From positions 1 to 64,000 of the forward strand of contig CALDLA010000100.1 of NCBI GenBank assembly GCA_937898415.1: a stretch of DNA of 64,000 bases, written 5' to 3'. This document shows positions 41,391 to 49,394 of this stretch, in pieces. The notes under the pieces are model-generated. The model had not been told where the DNA came from, searched no databases, and was given only the letters and a program-made list of their open reading frames with translations. Each line of letters opens with the position of its first letter. Within the stretch, counting starts at the first letter, position 1. A program made the position numbers and the translations under genes. Origin of the DNA: an uncultured Prevotellaceae bacterium. GTDB lineage: Bacteria; Bacteroidota; Bacteroidia; Bacteroidales; Bacteroidaceae.

Positions 41391-41448
41391 ATTTATTAAT
41401 AAATAACGTGCTATTTATTAATAAGTAACATGCTATTTATTAATAAAT
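41391..41448. repeat. Array of three 22-bp units with core ATTTATTAATAAAT
   Basis: ATTTATTAATAAAT, a perfect 14-bp palindrome, starts at 41391 and 41435. A copy with one change (ATTTATTAATAAGT) starts at 41413. The spacing is exactly 22 bases, and the spacers AACGTGCT and AACATGCT are also alike. Lies in the 476-base gap between rpsU and the peptidase-like gene. Confidence 0.9.
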
Positions 41449-41510
41449 GACATTCTGTGACAATTATGAAGCCTGTCACTTTATCGACCCTTTAGAGCCC
41501 ATTTGGGAGT

Positions 41511-41571
41511 TGGCTCGAGCTAAATAGGGTTATGGTTCAAGCTAAATAGGGTTTTGGCTTGAGCCAATTTT
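41511..41571. repeat. Array of three 22-bp units with core TTGGCTYGAGCCAA-like
   Basis: Units start TGGCTCGAGC (41511), TGGTTCAAGC (41533) and TGGCTTGAGC (41555), exactly 22 bases apart; the first two are followed by TAAATAGGGTT. The third copy reads TTGGCT-TG-AGCCAA, a palindrome with a mismatched centre. It lies 63 bases after the end of the previous array and 53 bases before the next promoter's -7 element. Confidence 0.85.
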
Positions 41572-41600
41572 GGGGGACGTCAATTATTTCGCCCTTTTTC

Positions 41601-41631
41601 TTGGAACTTTCAGATTAATTCGTTATCTTTG
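41601..41631 (+). promoter_or_regulatory. Promoter of the peptidase-like gene
   Basis: TTG (41601-41603), 20-base spacer, TATCTTTG (41624-41631) followed by CC; the ATG at 41656 is 24 bases downstream. Matches the consensus well. Confidence 0.8.
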
Positions 41632-41655
41632 CCAACGACTAACATTGTTGAACCA

Positions 41656-44409
41656 ATGATACCAAAACTATTACTCACCACCTGTCTCGCCCTGCTTTTC
41701 TCAATGCAGGCAATGGCACAGATACCCAAAGTGGCTACTGACACCCTATTTGCCCGTGGCGCCACGATGGCCTTCGGACGTATCAAATCGGTCTCGTCCA
41801 ATGGCGGTTCTGCCATTCAGATACGCGGTTTCTGTCTGAGCGAGAACCCGGAACCGACAGTAGATGACATCGTCAGTACCAAACAGTTCTCGAACAACGG
41901 TGTTATCTACTACTTCGAGGACCTGAAGCCTGGCACGATGTATTACATGCGTGCCTACGCTACCAATAAGGACGGTGTGACAGGCTACGGCAACGTCATC
42001 AAGTTCAGCACCATTCCCAAAGGAGCCATTACCTATACTTATAACAATGGTGGAAACTCCGATCAGAACCAGCGCATCAACGAAGCCCTCACCCAGGCTT
42101 GCGACATCTTTAGCAACCTGACGAGCGCTAAGAAGCACTTTGATGTGTACTATAGCTCGGGGACGCCGACCGCCAACTGCAACTATACGGAAACACCCCA
42201 CATGAACATCGGTCCGAATTCCAACTACCAGCACACAGGTATCATCATGCATGAGATACAGCACGGACTGGGCGTCATTTCTTATTCTACGGAGTGGAGC
42301 GGCGACATCCTCCGCTCAGGCAATGGTACTGGCCAGTGGCTGGGCGACCGCGTGTCGGCCTTCCTCGACTTCTGGGACAATACCACCAATTCACGCCTCA
42401 ACGGCGACACCCAGCACATGTGGCCCTACGGTGTCAATGGTTCCCATGAGGACAATGGTACCTTGCAACTCTACTACGGTAACGCCATGATTGGCCAGGC
42501 TCTAGGCGAGGACGGTCTACAGCATACGTATAGCACCTACGCCGACCCCTACTATTCGCTCAATCAGGAGGACACCATCAAGTACTACATCAAGAACGAG
42601 TCGAAGGACCGAGGGCTTTACACCTCGTACCTGAAGCCTACCGCTACGGGAGCGCTGAAGTGGGTCAACATGACCACCGAGGAGGCTGCCCTGAACGATA
42701 GTGCTGCGTGGTACATCACCTTCACCCCTTCCAACCAATACTACCAGCTGCGCAATGCGGCTACCGGCCAGCATATGACCTATAGCAGCGGCATCAAGAC
42801 GGCTGCTAAGGAAAAACTCACGGCCAACGAGAACTGGCACCTGATGCGTGGCCGTGTCGATGTGGACGGACAACGGGGCTACTGGATTATCCATCCTACG
42901 TCGAGCTGGACGCCACCGTGTCTGCAGGCCAATACCAACGGCAATACGGGTTCCGCGAACTTCAACATTGCCAACACGGCTGAGGTTCAGCGCTGGCTCA
43001 TCCTCACCATTGATGAGGACAAGGTGGCTGAGTATAAGGCGATGGCACAGACGAGAAAACAGGTGGAGGAACAACTGAAGCTGGTGAAGCAATTAGCCGA
43101 AGTGCCGCATACCTGTAGCGATGCTACCGTCGATGAGCAGTTGCAGACGACATTAGCCAGCATTGAGCGGCGTATGAAGGAGGCCAAGAGCACCACAGAA
43201 CTGACACCACTATTGGAGGAGGCCCAAAAGGCGGCCAACGACTTCCTGATGTCGGGTATCACGCCGACGACAGCTCCCTTCGACCTGACCTATATGCTGG
43301 CGAATCCCACGATTGACGAGAACAGCGACGGCTGGACGGATTCACCCACTATCAGCTACGGTTGCGGCGAGTTCTACGAAAAGACCTTCGACTTCAGCCA
43401 AACAGTGAAGAACCTGCCTGCCGGCATCTATGCCTTCTGTGCCCAGGGATTCCAGCGTCCAGGTTCCAGCAGAACTGCCTATCAGGACTACAAGGCCAGC
43501 AACAACAAGGTGTATGCCCTGATCTATGCAGGATCAAAGAATGAGAAGCTGGCCCATATTTGCGATACAGTCCTCTCAAGGAAAGTGGGCAAGGGCAACG
43601 AGACTGCCGTATCCAGTAGCAAGTACGTACCTAACGACATGCAGGCCGCCAGCGCCTACTTCCAGAAAGGCTTGTATGAGAATCAGGTATTGGGTAGCGT
43701 GGCCACAAACGGCGGTTCGCTCAAGGTGGGCATCAAGTCAACGTCTATGCCTACCAGCTATTGGGCCGTCTTCGACAACTTCCGCCTCTACTATTACGGC
43801 AGTAAGACAACAGACACAAGCCTGACGCTGACAGCCAACGCTGCCGAGGGCATGTATTGGACAACGTTCTACTGCGGTGAGACGGGCTACAGGATTGACA
43901 ACGACGAGAACGCCTGCGCCTATACGGCCACCTATAGTTTGGCCAACGAGGAAGGTACGTTGACATTGCACAAGCTGGGCAAGGTGGTTCCGGCAGGCAA
44001 TGCCGTCGTCATCGTGGGCGAGGACAATGCCTTCACTATTACGAAGGACGACACGTCGTCGGCAGAGTACAACATAGACAACGACCTGCGGGGCGTGGAC
44101 GAGGAAACGGCCATCTCAACGCTGGGAACAGGCACGTTCTACGTGCTGAGCAACCAGAACTCGCACTTCGGCTTCCATCAGTACGCGGGGACGACGATGG
44201 CCGCCGGCAAGGCCTATCTGCTGGTCAGCGGCACATCAGCCCCTGCCCGCGGTTTCAAAATTGTTTTCGACGGAGCCAATGGCATCAGGGATGTGAAAGG
44301 TGGCAAAGATTCTGACGTCTGGTATAACCTTGACGGCCGCCGCATCAATGGCCGCCCATCGACGAAGGGCATCTATATCCACAGAGGAAGAAAGGAGGTA
44401 GTGAAATGA
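41656..44409 (+). CDS. Large secreted metallopeptidase-like protein
   Basis: 917 residues from the ATG at 41656 (the frame opens 27 bases earlier, inside the promoter). Signal peptide LLLTTCLALLFSMQAMAQ, so exported. A fibronectin-type strand region follows (residues 40-120, GFCLSENPEPTVDD ... LKPGTMYYMRAYATN). Then HEIQHGLGVIS near residues 199-209, a HExxHxxG motif; the usual third metzincin His is not at the next expected place, though the following segment (GQWLGDRVSAFLDFWD) could hold another ligand. A ricin-like stretch (YYQLRNAATGQHMTYSSG), a coiled region, a carbohydrate-binding-like domain and the tail WYNLDGRRINGRPSTKGIYI follow. Substrate unknown. Its TGA overlaps the start of a small ORF. 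Confidence 0.75.
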   Translation: MIPKLLLTTCLALLFSMQAMAQIPKVATDTLFARGATMAFGRIKSVSSNGGSAIQIRGFCLSENPEPTVDDIVSTKQFSNNGVIYYFEDLKPGTMYYMRAYATNKDGVTGYGNVIKFSTIPKGAITYTYNNGGNSDQNQRINEALTQACDIFSNLTSAKKHFDVYYSSGTPTANCNYTETPHMNIGPNSNYQHTGIIMHEIQHGLGVISYSTEWSGDILRSGNGTGQWLGDRVSAFLDFWDNTTNSRLNGDTQHMWPYGVNGSHEDNGTLQLYYGNAMIGQALGEDGLQHTYSTYADPYYSLNQEDTIKYYIKNESKDRGLYTSYLKPTATGALKWVNMTTEEAALNDSAAWYITFTPSNQYYQLRNAATGQHMTYSSGIKTAAKEKLTANENWHLMRGRVDVDGQRGYWIIHPTSSWTPPCLQANTNGNTGSANFNIANTAEVQRWLILTIDEDKVAEYKAMAQTRKQVEEQLKLVKQLAEVPHTCSDATVDEQLQTTLASIERRMKEAKSTTELTPLLEEAQKAANDFLMSGITPTTAPFDLTYMLANPTIDENSDGWTDSPTISYGCGEFYEKTFDFSQTVKNLPAGIYAFCAQGFQRPGSSRTAYQDYKASNNKVYALIYAGSKNEKLAHICDTVLSRKVGKGNETAVSSSKYVPNDMQAASAYFQKGLYENQVLGSVATNGGSLKVGIKSTSMPTSYWAVFDNFRLYYYGSKTTDTSLTLTANAAEGMYWTTFYCGETGYRIDNDENACAYTATYSLANEEGTLTLHKLGKVVPAGNAVVIVGEDNAFTITKDDTSSAEYNIDNDLRGVDEETAISTLGTGTFYVLSNQNSHFGFHQYAGTTMAAGKAYLLVSGTSAPARGFKIVFDGANGIRDVKGGKDSDVWYNLDGRRINGRPSTKGIYIHRGRKEVVK

Positions 44410-44555
44410 AGGATATCTATATGAGTCCCGCCATTGAGGTAGAGAGACTGCCGCAGGCGAACATCTTCTGTACAAGCGGCTACGACAAATTAGAAGAATT
44501 ACCTCTCAACATTTTCGAGCAGGACAAGATTACGCTGCCAAGCGGTATCTGGTAA
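44406..44555 (+). CDS. 49-residue small ORF coupled to the peptidase-like gene
   Basis: MKDIYMSPAIEVERLPQANI then FCTSGYDKLEELPLNIFEQD and KITLPSGIW. Its ATG overlaps the upstream stop (ATGA), so it is probably translationally coupled. No TM segment or signal peptide. The pattern (K-x-Y-x-x-P-x-I-E-V near the start, one Cys-x-Ser/Thr-Gly in the middle) resembles small proteins I have seen after secreted genes in Prevotella; function unknown. Ends 8 bases before the converging DUF58 gene. Confidence 0.6.
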   Translation: MKDIYMSPAIEVERLPQANIFCTSGYDKLEELPLNIFEQDKITLPSGIW

Positions 44556-44563
44556 GAGCTTCA

Positions 44564-45865
44564 TCAAACCGATGAGCGGACAGCAAGATATCGGTTGATG
44601 ACGTTGATAGTGAGTTCCTGCGGTGTTGTCAGCAGCGAGAGGATGCCGTACTGGCGGAGGGTGGCGCTGATGAGCTGCTTCTCGGCTGCGAACTTCTCGG
44701 CTACCTCATGCTGACAGCACTCTTCGGCAGTATGGGCGGGAGAGTCGATGAACTGCTGCAGTTCGACATCGTCGAAGAATACGACGAGCAGGCGGTGACG
44801 GTGGGCTATCTGCTGCAGGAACGGCAGTTGGCGCTGCAGGGAGACGAGTCCCATGAAGTTCGTATAGAGTATCAGCAGCGAACGCTTGCTGATGTGGCGC
44901 CCGATGGCTACGGACAGGGCCGAGAAGTCGGTCTCGTCGAAGTCCGTCTGCTCGGCGTAGAGTGTCTCCATCAGTTTGTTGATATGTCCTGGGCGACGGT
45001 CGGCGGCCACGAAGGTGTCGAGGTGATCGGCAAAGGTGAGCAGTCCGGCACGGTCCTCCTTGCGCATCGCCACATAGCTGAGGGCCAGCGAAGCATTGAT
45101 GGCATAGTCGAGCAGCGTCATTCCCAGAAAGGCTTGCTGCATGACACGGCCTTTGTCGATAATGGCAAAAACCTGCTGTGAACGCTCATCCTGATAGACA
45201 TTCACCATCGGACGGCTGAGTCGGGCGGTTGCCCGCCAGTTGACCGTGCGGTAGTCATCGCCTCGGAGGTAGTCGCGGATATGTTCGAACTCCGTATTAT
45301 GGCCGATGCGGCGTATGCGCTTGATGCCCGGCTCCTGCAGGTTCTGGCTGATGGCCATCAGCTCGTACTGGTGCAAACGCTGGAACGAGGGATAGACGCT
45401 GACGTCGCAGGGAGCGGCACAGCGGTAACGGCGCTCAACGAGGCCGAGACGCGTAGAAGCGTAGACGAGGACGTGGCCGAAGGAATAGACGCCACGGCGG
45501 GTGGGACGGAGGGTGGAGTCAACGGAGAAGTGAGAAGTGAAAAGTAAGAAGTAAGAGGTGTCGCTGCGCTGCTGGAACTGGAAGGGGAGCTCGTCGATGA
45601 CCTCGATGCGTACGGGGAAGGGGTAGGTGCTCCCGACATTGATGGTGACGGGGTTGTCGTCGCCATTGCTGAAACGGGTGCTGAGAAGGCGCTCGGCGGT
45701 AATGGCGCGGCGGTGCCAGAGAAGGGCTATGTCGGCAATGGTGGCCAGGAACAGGGCCAGCGTCAGCAGGCGCCCCACGGTGAATAGCGGGTCGTAGGCA
45801 TAGCCGAGGCCGGCGATGAGGGCAACGGCGAGCAGCTGGAGGTAGAAGCGGCAACGTAGGAACAT
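44564..45865 (-). CDS. DUF58 domain protein
   Basis: 433 residues. Two N-terminal TM helices (LQLLAVALIAGLGYAYDP and LLTLALFLATIADIALLW), then a beta-rich domain and a DUF58 (von Willebrand A-like) domain whose landmark is RGDDYRTVNWRATARLSRPM near residues 207-226, followed by FAIIDKGRVM. DUF58 proteins act with MoxR ATPases, which lie directly upstream (22 bases in sequence). A heptamer repeat encodes part of residues about 103-114 (SYFLLFTSHFS), which looks like a local expansion. Last gene of the cluster. Confidence 0.88.
   Translation of the reverse strand: MFLRCRFYLQLLAVALIAGLGYAYDPLFTVGRLLTLALFLATIADIALLWHRRAITAERLLSTRFSNGDDNPVTINVGSTYPFPVRIEVIDELPFQFQQRSDTSYFLLFTSHFSVDSTLRPTRRGVYSFGHVLVYASTRLGLVERRYRCAAPCDVSVYPSFQRLHQYELMAISQNLQEPGIKRIRRIGHNTEFEHIRDYLRGDDYRTVNWRATARLSRPMVNVYQDERSQQVFAIIDKGRVMQQAFLGMTLLDYAINASLALSYVAMRKEDRAGLLTFADHLDTFVAADRRPGHINKLMETLYAEQTDFDETDFSALSVAIGRHISKRSLLILYTNFMGLVSLQRQLPFLQQIAHRHRLLVVFFDDVELQQFIDSPAHTAEECCQHEVAEKFAAEKQLISATLRQYGILSLLTTPQELTINVINRYLAVRSSV
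45525..45559. repeat. Heptamer repeat inside the DUF58 gene
   Basis: Plus strand GAGAAGT, GAGAAGT, GAAAAGT, AAGAAGT, AAGAGGT: five 7-bp units. It is in a coding region and translates on the minus strand to TSYFLLFTSHFS-type residues. Same unit length as the intergenic heptamers at 6041, 10783 and 30862. Confidence 0.75.
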
Positions 45866-45894
45866 TCGAGCGGTGAAGGGTGAGTGGTGAAGGG

Positions 45895-46872
45895 TTATTT
45901 GGGCACTTCCACTTTGTCGAGCAGGCGGAGAGCGACCTTTTGGGGAGTGTAGCCTTCCATCTCGGCCTCAGCGGTGAGCACGAGGCGGTGCTGGAGCACG
46001 GCGGGAACCACCGTCTTCACGTCGTCGGGTGTCAGGTAGTCGCGCCCCTGAAGGAGGGCGTAGGCCTTAGCAGACTGCAGGATGGCCACCGAGGCACGAG
46101 GCGAGGCTCCGAGGTAGACGACGCGGCTCTTGCGCGTCTGCTGAACGATGTCAACCACATACTGCAGCAACGACCGTTCGGCATAAACCTCAGTCAGCAG
46201 TTTGCGCAGCTGCAACAGCTCATCCTTTGTGATGACGGGCTGCACACGGCTGAGGTCGGTGAACGCCATATTCTCATGATGACGCTGCAGGATGCGCAGT
46301 TCCTCCTCTGCCGACGGATAAACCATAGTCAGTTTCATCAGGAATCGATCGATCTGTGCCTCCGGCAGTTTGTAGGTACCCTCCTGCTCCACTGGGTTCT
46401 GGGTAGCCAGGATGGTGTAGAGCGGCGACATAGGATGCGTGGTGCCGTCGATGGTTGCCTGCCGTTCCTCCATCACTTCGAAAAGGGCGGCCTGCGTCTT
46501 GGCGGGAGCGCGATTCACCTCGTCGACCAGCACAACATCGGCAAAGACAGGGCCGGCATGAAACTGGAACTCCTGCGTCTTCATATTGAACACGCTGGTG
46601 CCGAGTACGTCGCTGGGCATGAGGTCGGGTGTGAACTGCACACGACTGAACTTGGCGTCGATGAGACGGGCCACAAGTTTGGCCAACAACGTCTTGGCCA
46701 CACCGGGCACACCCTCTATCAGCACATGACCGCCGGCAAGGATGGCCGTCAGCAGCAGTTCAACGTTCTCTTCCTGACCGACGATGACTTCACCAATCGA
46801 TTGGCGCAAGGTCTGAACCTTCTCAGCGAAGACCGTGAGGTCTAAGTTTCTTCTTTCTTCTCTTTCTTCCAT
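45895..46872 (-). CDS. MoxR-family AAA+ ATPase
   Basis: 325 residues. Walker A GVPGVAKT near residues 54-61, Walker B VVLVDEVNRAPAKTQ, sensor ATQNPVEQEGTYKLPEAQIDRF and C-terminal lid GASPRASVAI. MoxR ATPases are chaperone-like and activate VWA-domain partners; the partner here is the DUF58 protein that follows. Starts 5 bases after the DUF4350 gene in a six-gene unit. Confidence 0.93.
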   Translation of the reverse strand: MEEREERRNLDLTVFAEKVQTLRQSIGEVIVGQEENVELLLTAILAGGHVLIEGVPGVAKTLLAKLVARLIDAKFSRVQFTPDLMPSDVLGTSVFNMKTQEFQFHAGPVFADVVLVDEVNRAPAKTQAALFEVMEERQATIDGTTHPMSPLYTILATQNPVEQEGTYKLPEAQIDRFLMKLTMVYPSAEEELRILQRHHENMAFTDLSRVQPVITKDELLQLRKLLTEVYAERSLLQYVVDIVQQTRKSRVVYLGASPRASVAILQSAKAYALLQGRDYLTPDDVKTVVPAVLQHRLVLTAEAEMEGYTPQKVALRLLDKVEVPK

Positions 46873-46877
46873 ATTAT

Positions 46878-47822
46878 TCAGTTCTTTTTTCGTTTCATGT
46901 ATTGTAGGGTGCCTATATGGCGGATAAAGTCCAGTTGGTAGTTGCGAGGCGGCTTTTCTATGGGGATAGCGCGCTGGCGACGGCGAGCGCTGAAGCCCAT
47001 CAACAGGACGATGCCGAGCAACACGAGGTAGAGGGCCCAGCGCAGGGGTGGACGCCTCAGCAGTTCGCGGAAAGGAGAACTCTCCGCCACGTTCGTATCG
47101 GGCATGTAGGCCTCAGTACGGATGACGGGCAGCGGCTTCAGGTGGTTCAGCAGGCGGTGGACATAGACGGGGTCGTTGAGGATGCCGTAGTTGGTCAGCA
47201 TCAGCGGCGTAGTGACAAGGATGAGTTCGCCTTTGCCAATAGGGTAGCTGAGAGCAACGACTTCGTCTGCCTTGGCCAAGGGGACGGCAGGTAACGTATC
47301 TGAAATGCAGGCGTTGAGGAACTGGGGATGGATGCGGGTAACGGAAGGGGGATAGACCGCCGCATCACCAACCCAGAAGATACTGTCGCTGGGGAGAGCA
47401 TGACCGAAAGAACTCTGGAAACTGGCGGCAAGGAAGTAGTTCCTCGAGTTACAGCGGATGTTCAGCGTGTCGCAGAGTTCGTGCCTGAAATAGGAATCAG
47501 CATAGAGAATCCGGTTACCACGAGCCACCAAGGCCAGAAGGGTGTCAACATTGACGTTTTCTCCCTGATAGCCTGTACGGAGAATGACGATGGAGCGCGG
47601 CGGCAGCTTCTCCAACGACAACTGCGAAAGCGTCTTACGGCAGACGGTGTAGCCACGGGGCATCTCGCTACTGAGCAGGCTGTCGAAGACGTAGCAGCCG
47701 AAGGGCTGACGGTCTTCGTGGGCAAAGGTGGGATTCCACACGAAGCGGCGCGGCATCTGATATTCCAGGACGAGCATCAAGGCCAGCAGGGCAACGATGA
47801 AGAGCCAGAACTTACGACTCAC
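46878..47822 (-). CDS. DUF4350 domain membrane protein
   Basis: 314 residues. N-terminal TM (FWLFIVALLALMLVLEYQM), an extracytoplasmic domain with DUF4350 features (ESRP-like HEDRQPFGCYVFDSLL, then PPRSIVILRTGYQGE, and GKGELILVTTPLMLTNYGIL), and a C-terminal TM (RWALYLVLLGIVLLMGF) followed by a basic tail. Overlaps the DUF4129 gene by 11 bases, so they are coupled. Role unknown; regularly found beside MoxR and DUF58. Confidence 0.8.
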   Translation of the reverse strand: MSRKFWLFIVALLALMLVLEYQMPRRFVWNPTFAHEDRQPFGCYVFDSLLSSEMPRGYTVCRKTLSQLSLEKLPPRSIVILRTGYQGENVNVDTLLALVARGNRILYADSYFRHELCDTLNIRCNSRNYFLAASFQSSFGHALPSDSIFWVGDAAVYPPSVTRIHPQFLNACISDTLPAVPLAKADEVVALSYPIGKGELILVTTPLMLTNYGILNDPVYVHRLLNHLKPLPVIRTEAYMPDTNVAESSPFRELLRRPPLRWALYLVLLGIVLLMGFSARRRQRAIPIEKPPRNYQLDFIRHIGTLQYMKRKKN

Positions 47823-48432
47823 GGGCGACCTCCTTTCTTAATACTTCCACTTCGTCGTAGAGGGAACGCGTGGCGGGAAAATTGCCATAACGGACTCGCA
47901 GGAAGTGTGTGGTGAGGGTGCGGAAGGCGGCTTTGGCAGCGGCACCGTCGCTGCCCAGCGAACTGGCGTTGAGCTCGCGGACATACTGGGTGGGAGTCTT
48001 GAATAGCTGCCAGTCGATAAGATGAGCGTCGGTAAGGGCCTTGAGCGTCTGGAGATAGCTAAGGCGGATGGCCTCGCGGTAGTCCTCACGGGAGAGGGAC
48101 TGGGCTATAGCGGCATCGAAGTCGACGCCATAGATGTTGTCCTCGCTGTCGTCGTAATCTGACAGTAGTTGTTCCTGTCGACGGAAAAGGCCGGGGTGGA
48201 AACGCCACAGATACCACGCAATGATACCTAACACGGCAATTGCCAGCAGTGTGAGCAGCCAATTGGTGAGGGTACTGCCGACAACATCGCCGAAGAAGAA
48301 CTCGCGGAGTTGCATCATCAGCCACTCGGTGAAGGACATACCGCCTCCGGCCAACTCACGGTTGTAGTCGAAGTCGTTCTGCGCCTGCCACTGGGCTATC
48401 TGCGCGCTGTCTATGACGAGGGTGTCGGGCAA
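47812..48432 (-). CDS. DUF4129-type membrane protein, TTG start
   Basis: 206 residues. A TM segment (NWLLTLLAIAVLGIIAWYLW) at about 58-77 and a cytosolic domain with SREDYREAIRLSYLQTLKAL and THFLRVRYGNF, typical of DUF4129 proteins. The only start in frame between the upstream TAA and the conserved region is TTG at 48432, or an internal ATG at residue 32. Homologues usually have a signal peptide here, so the N terminus may be truncated. Part of the SpoIIM-MoxR-DUF58 unit. Confidence 0.75.
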   Translation of the reverse strand: MPDTLVIDSAQIAQWQAQNDFDYNRELAGGGMSFTEWLMMQLREFFFGDVVGSTLTNWLLTLLAIAVLGIIAWYLWRFHPGLFRRQEQLLSDYDDSEDNIYGVDFDAAIAQSLSREDYREAIRLSYLQTLKALTDAHLIDWQLFKTPTQYVRELNASSLGSDGAAAKAAFRTLTTHFLRVRYGNFPATRSLYDEVEVLRKEVARES

Positions 48433-48455
48433 AATGAGGAATTAGAAATGAGAAA

Positions 48456-49394
48456 TTAAAGAATCTCGAAGTTCTCGATGTCCTGATCGACGCTAACGCC
48501 GTCAACCTTGTCGCAGGCATGACCGTACTGATAGGCGATACCGACGTCATACAAGACCAGAATGCAGCTGCTGAAGAAGCTGGAGACGACGCCCAGCAGA
48601 TACTGGATGGCGGTATAGCCGAACGACGAGACGAAGCCTGCCGTGTCGCCTTGTGCCGCAAAGACGTTTTTCACCATTATCATGATGTACCACGGCAAGG
48701 AAACCAGTCCCGATAGGATGGACCCAATGATGTAGAGCACCAGCACAACACCGACGATGCCGGCCCACGTCTTCCAAGTCAGGCGCACAGACTTGGCGTA
48801 AGCACTAATGATGCCCGTTTTCTCGAACAGGTAGACGGGCTGAACCATGAAGAAGACCGGGAATACCGCGAAGGCCAGTATAATGGCGGGCAGAATGAAG
48901 TACCTGCTGATGGCTACCATGAGGGCTATCAGCAGTCCGATGACGACAATCAGGATAAGGCCCGTAACCATCAGTACTATCTGCCGTCCCGCCATCCGCA
49001 TGATGCTGGGTTTCATGTCGGCAAAGGTAATGCCAACCAGTCTGGTGGAGCGCTGCTCATATTGCTGCATCATGGTGTAGGCGAGTGACGTCACCAGCAG
49101 AAAGCCGACAAACTGCACCAGCGTGTATAAACCCAGCGAAAACATCCAGGATGCCATGTCTGCTAAATTGGAAGCGGTTCTACCATCGGCCAACACCATG
49201 TTGGCAAATTCCATGTAACCCGACATGAAGTTCGTCATGCAAAAGGACTGCACCAATGCCACAGGCAGCAGCAAATAGGTAATGTACTTCAACAGCGGGC
49301 GCCAGTTCTCACGAACGAAGTCGAACGTGTCAGAAATTTTCTCACCGAACCTACGGATACGGTAGAGTTTAATCAATCGGAATTCTGTATTCAT
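48456..49394 (-). CDS. Six-helix integral membrane protein of unknown function
   Basis: 312 residues, about six hydrophobic segments (YITYLLLPVALVQSFC, LYTLVQFVGFLLVTSLAY, IVLMVTGLILIVVIGLLIAL, FILPAIILAFAVFPVFF, WAGIVGVVLVLYIIGSIL, AIQYLLGVVSSFFSSCILVL). I do not recognise a named family. Overlaps the upstream SpoIIM-like gene by 26 bases. It probably works with its neighbours in the envelope. Confidence 0.75.
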   Translation of the reverse strand: MNTEFRLIKLYRIRRFGEKISDTFDFVRENWRPLLKYITYLLLPVALVQSFCMTNFMSGYMEFANMVLADGRTASNLADMASWMFSLGLYTLVQFVGFLLVTSLAYTMMQQYEQRSTRLVGITFADMKPSIMRMAGRQIVLMVTGLILIVVIGLLIALMVAISRYFILPAIILAFAVFPVFFMVQPVYLFEKTGIISAYAKSVRLTWKTWAGIVGVVLVLYIIGSILSGLVSLPWYIMIMVKNVFAAQGDTAGFVSSFGYTAIQYLLGVVSSFFSSCILVLYDVGIAYQYGHACDKVDGVSVDQDIENFEIL

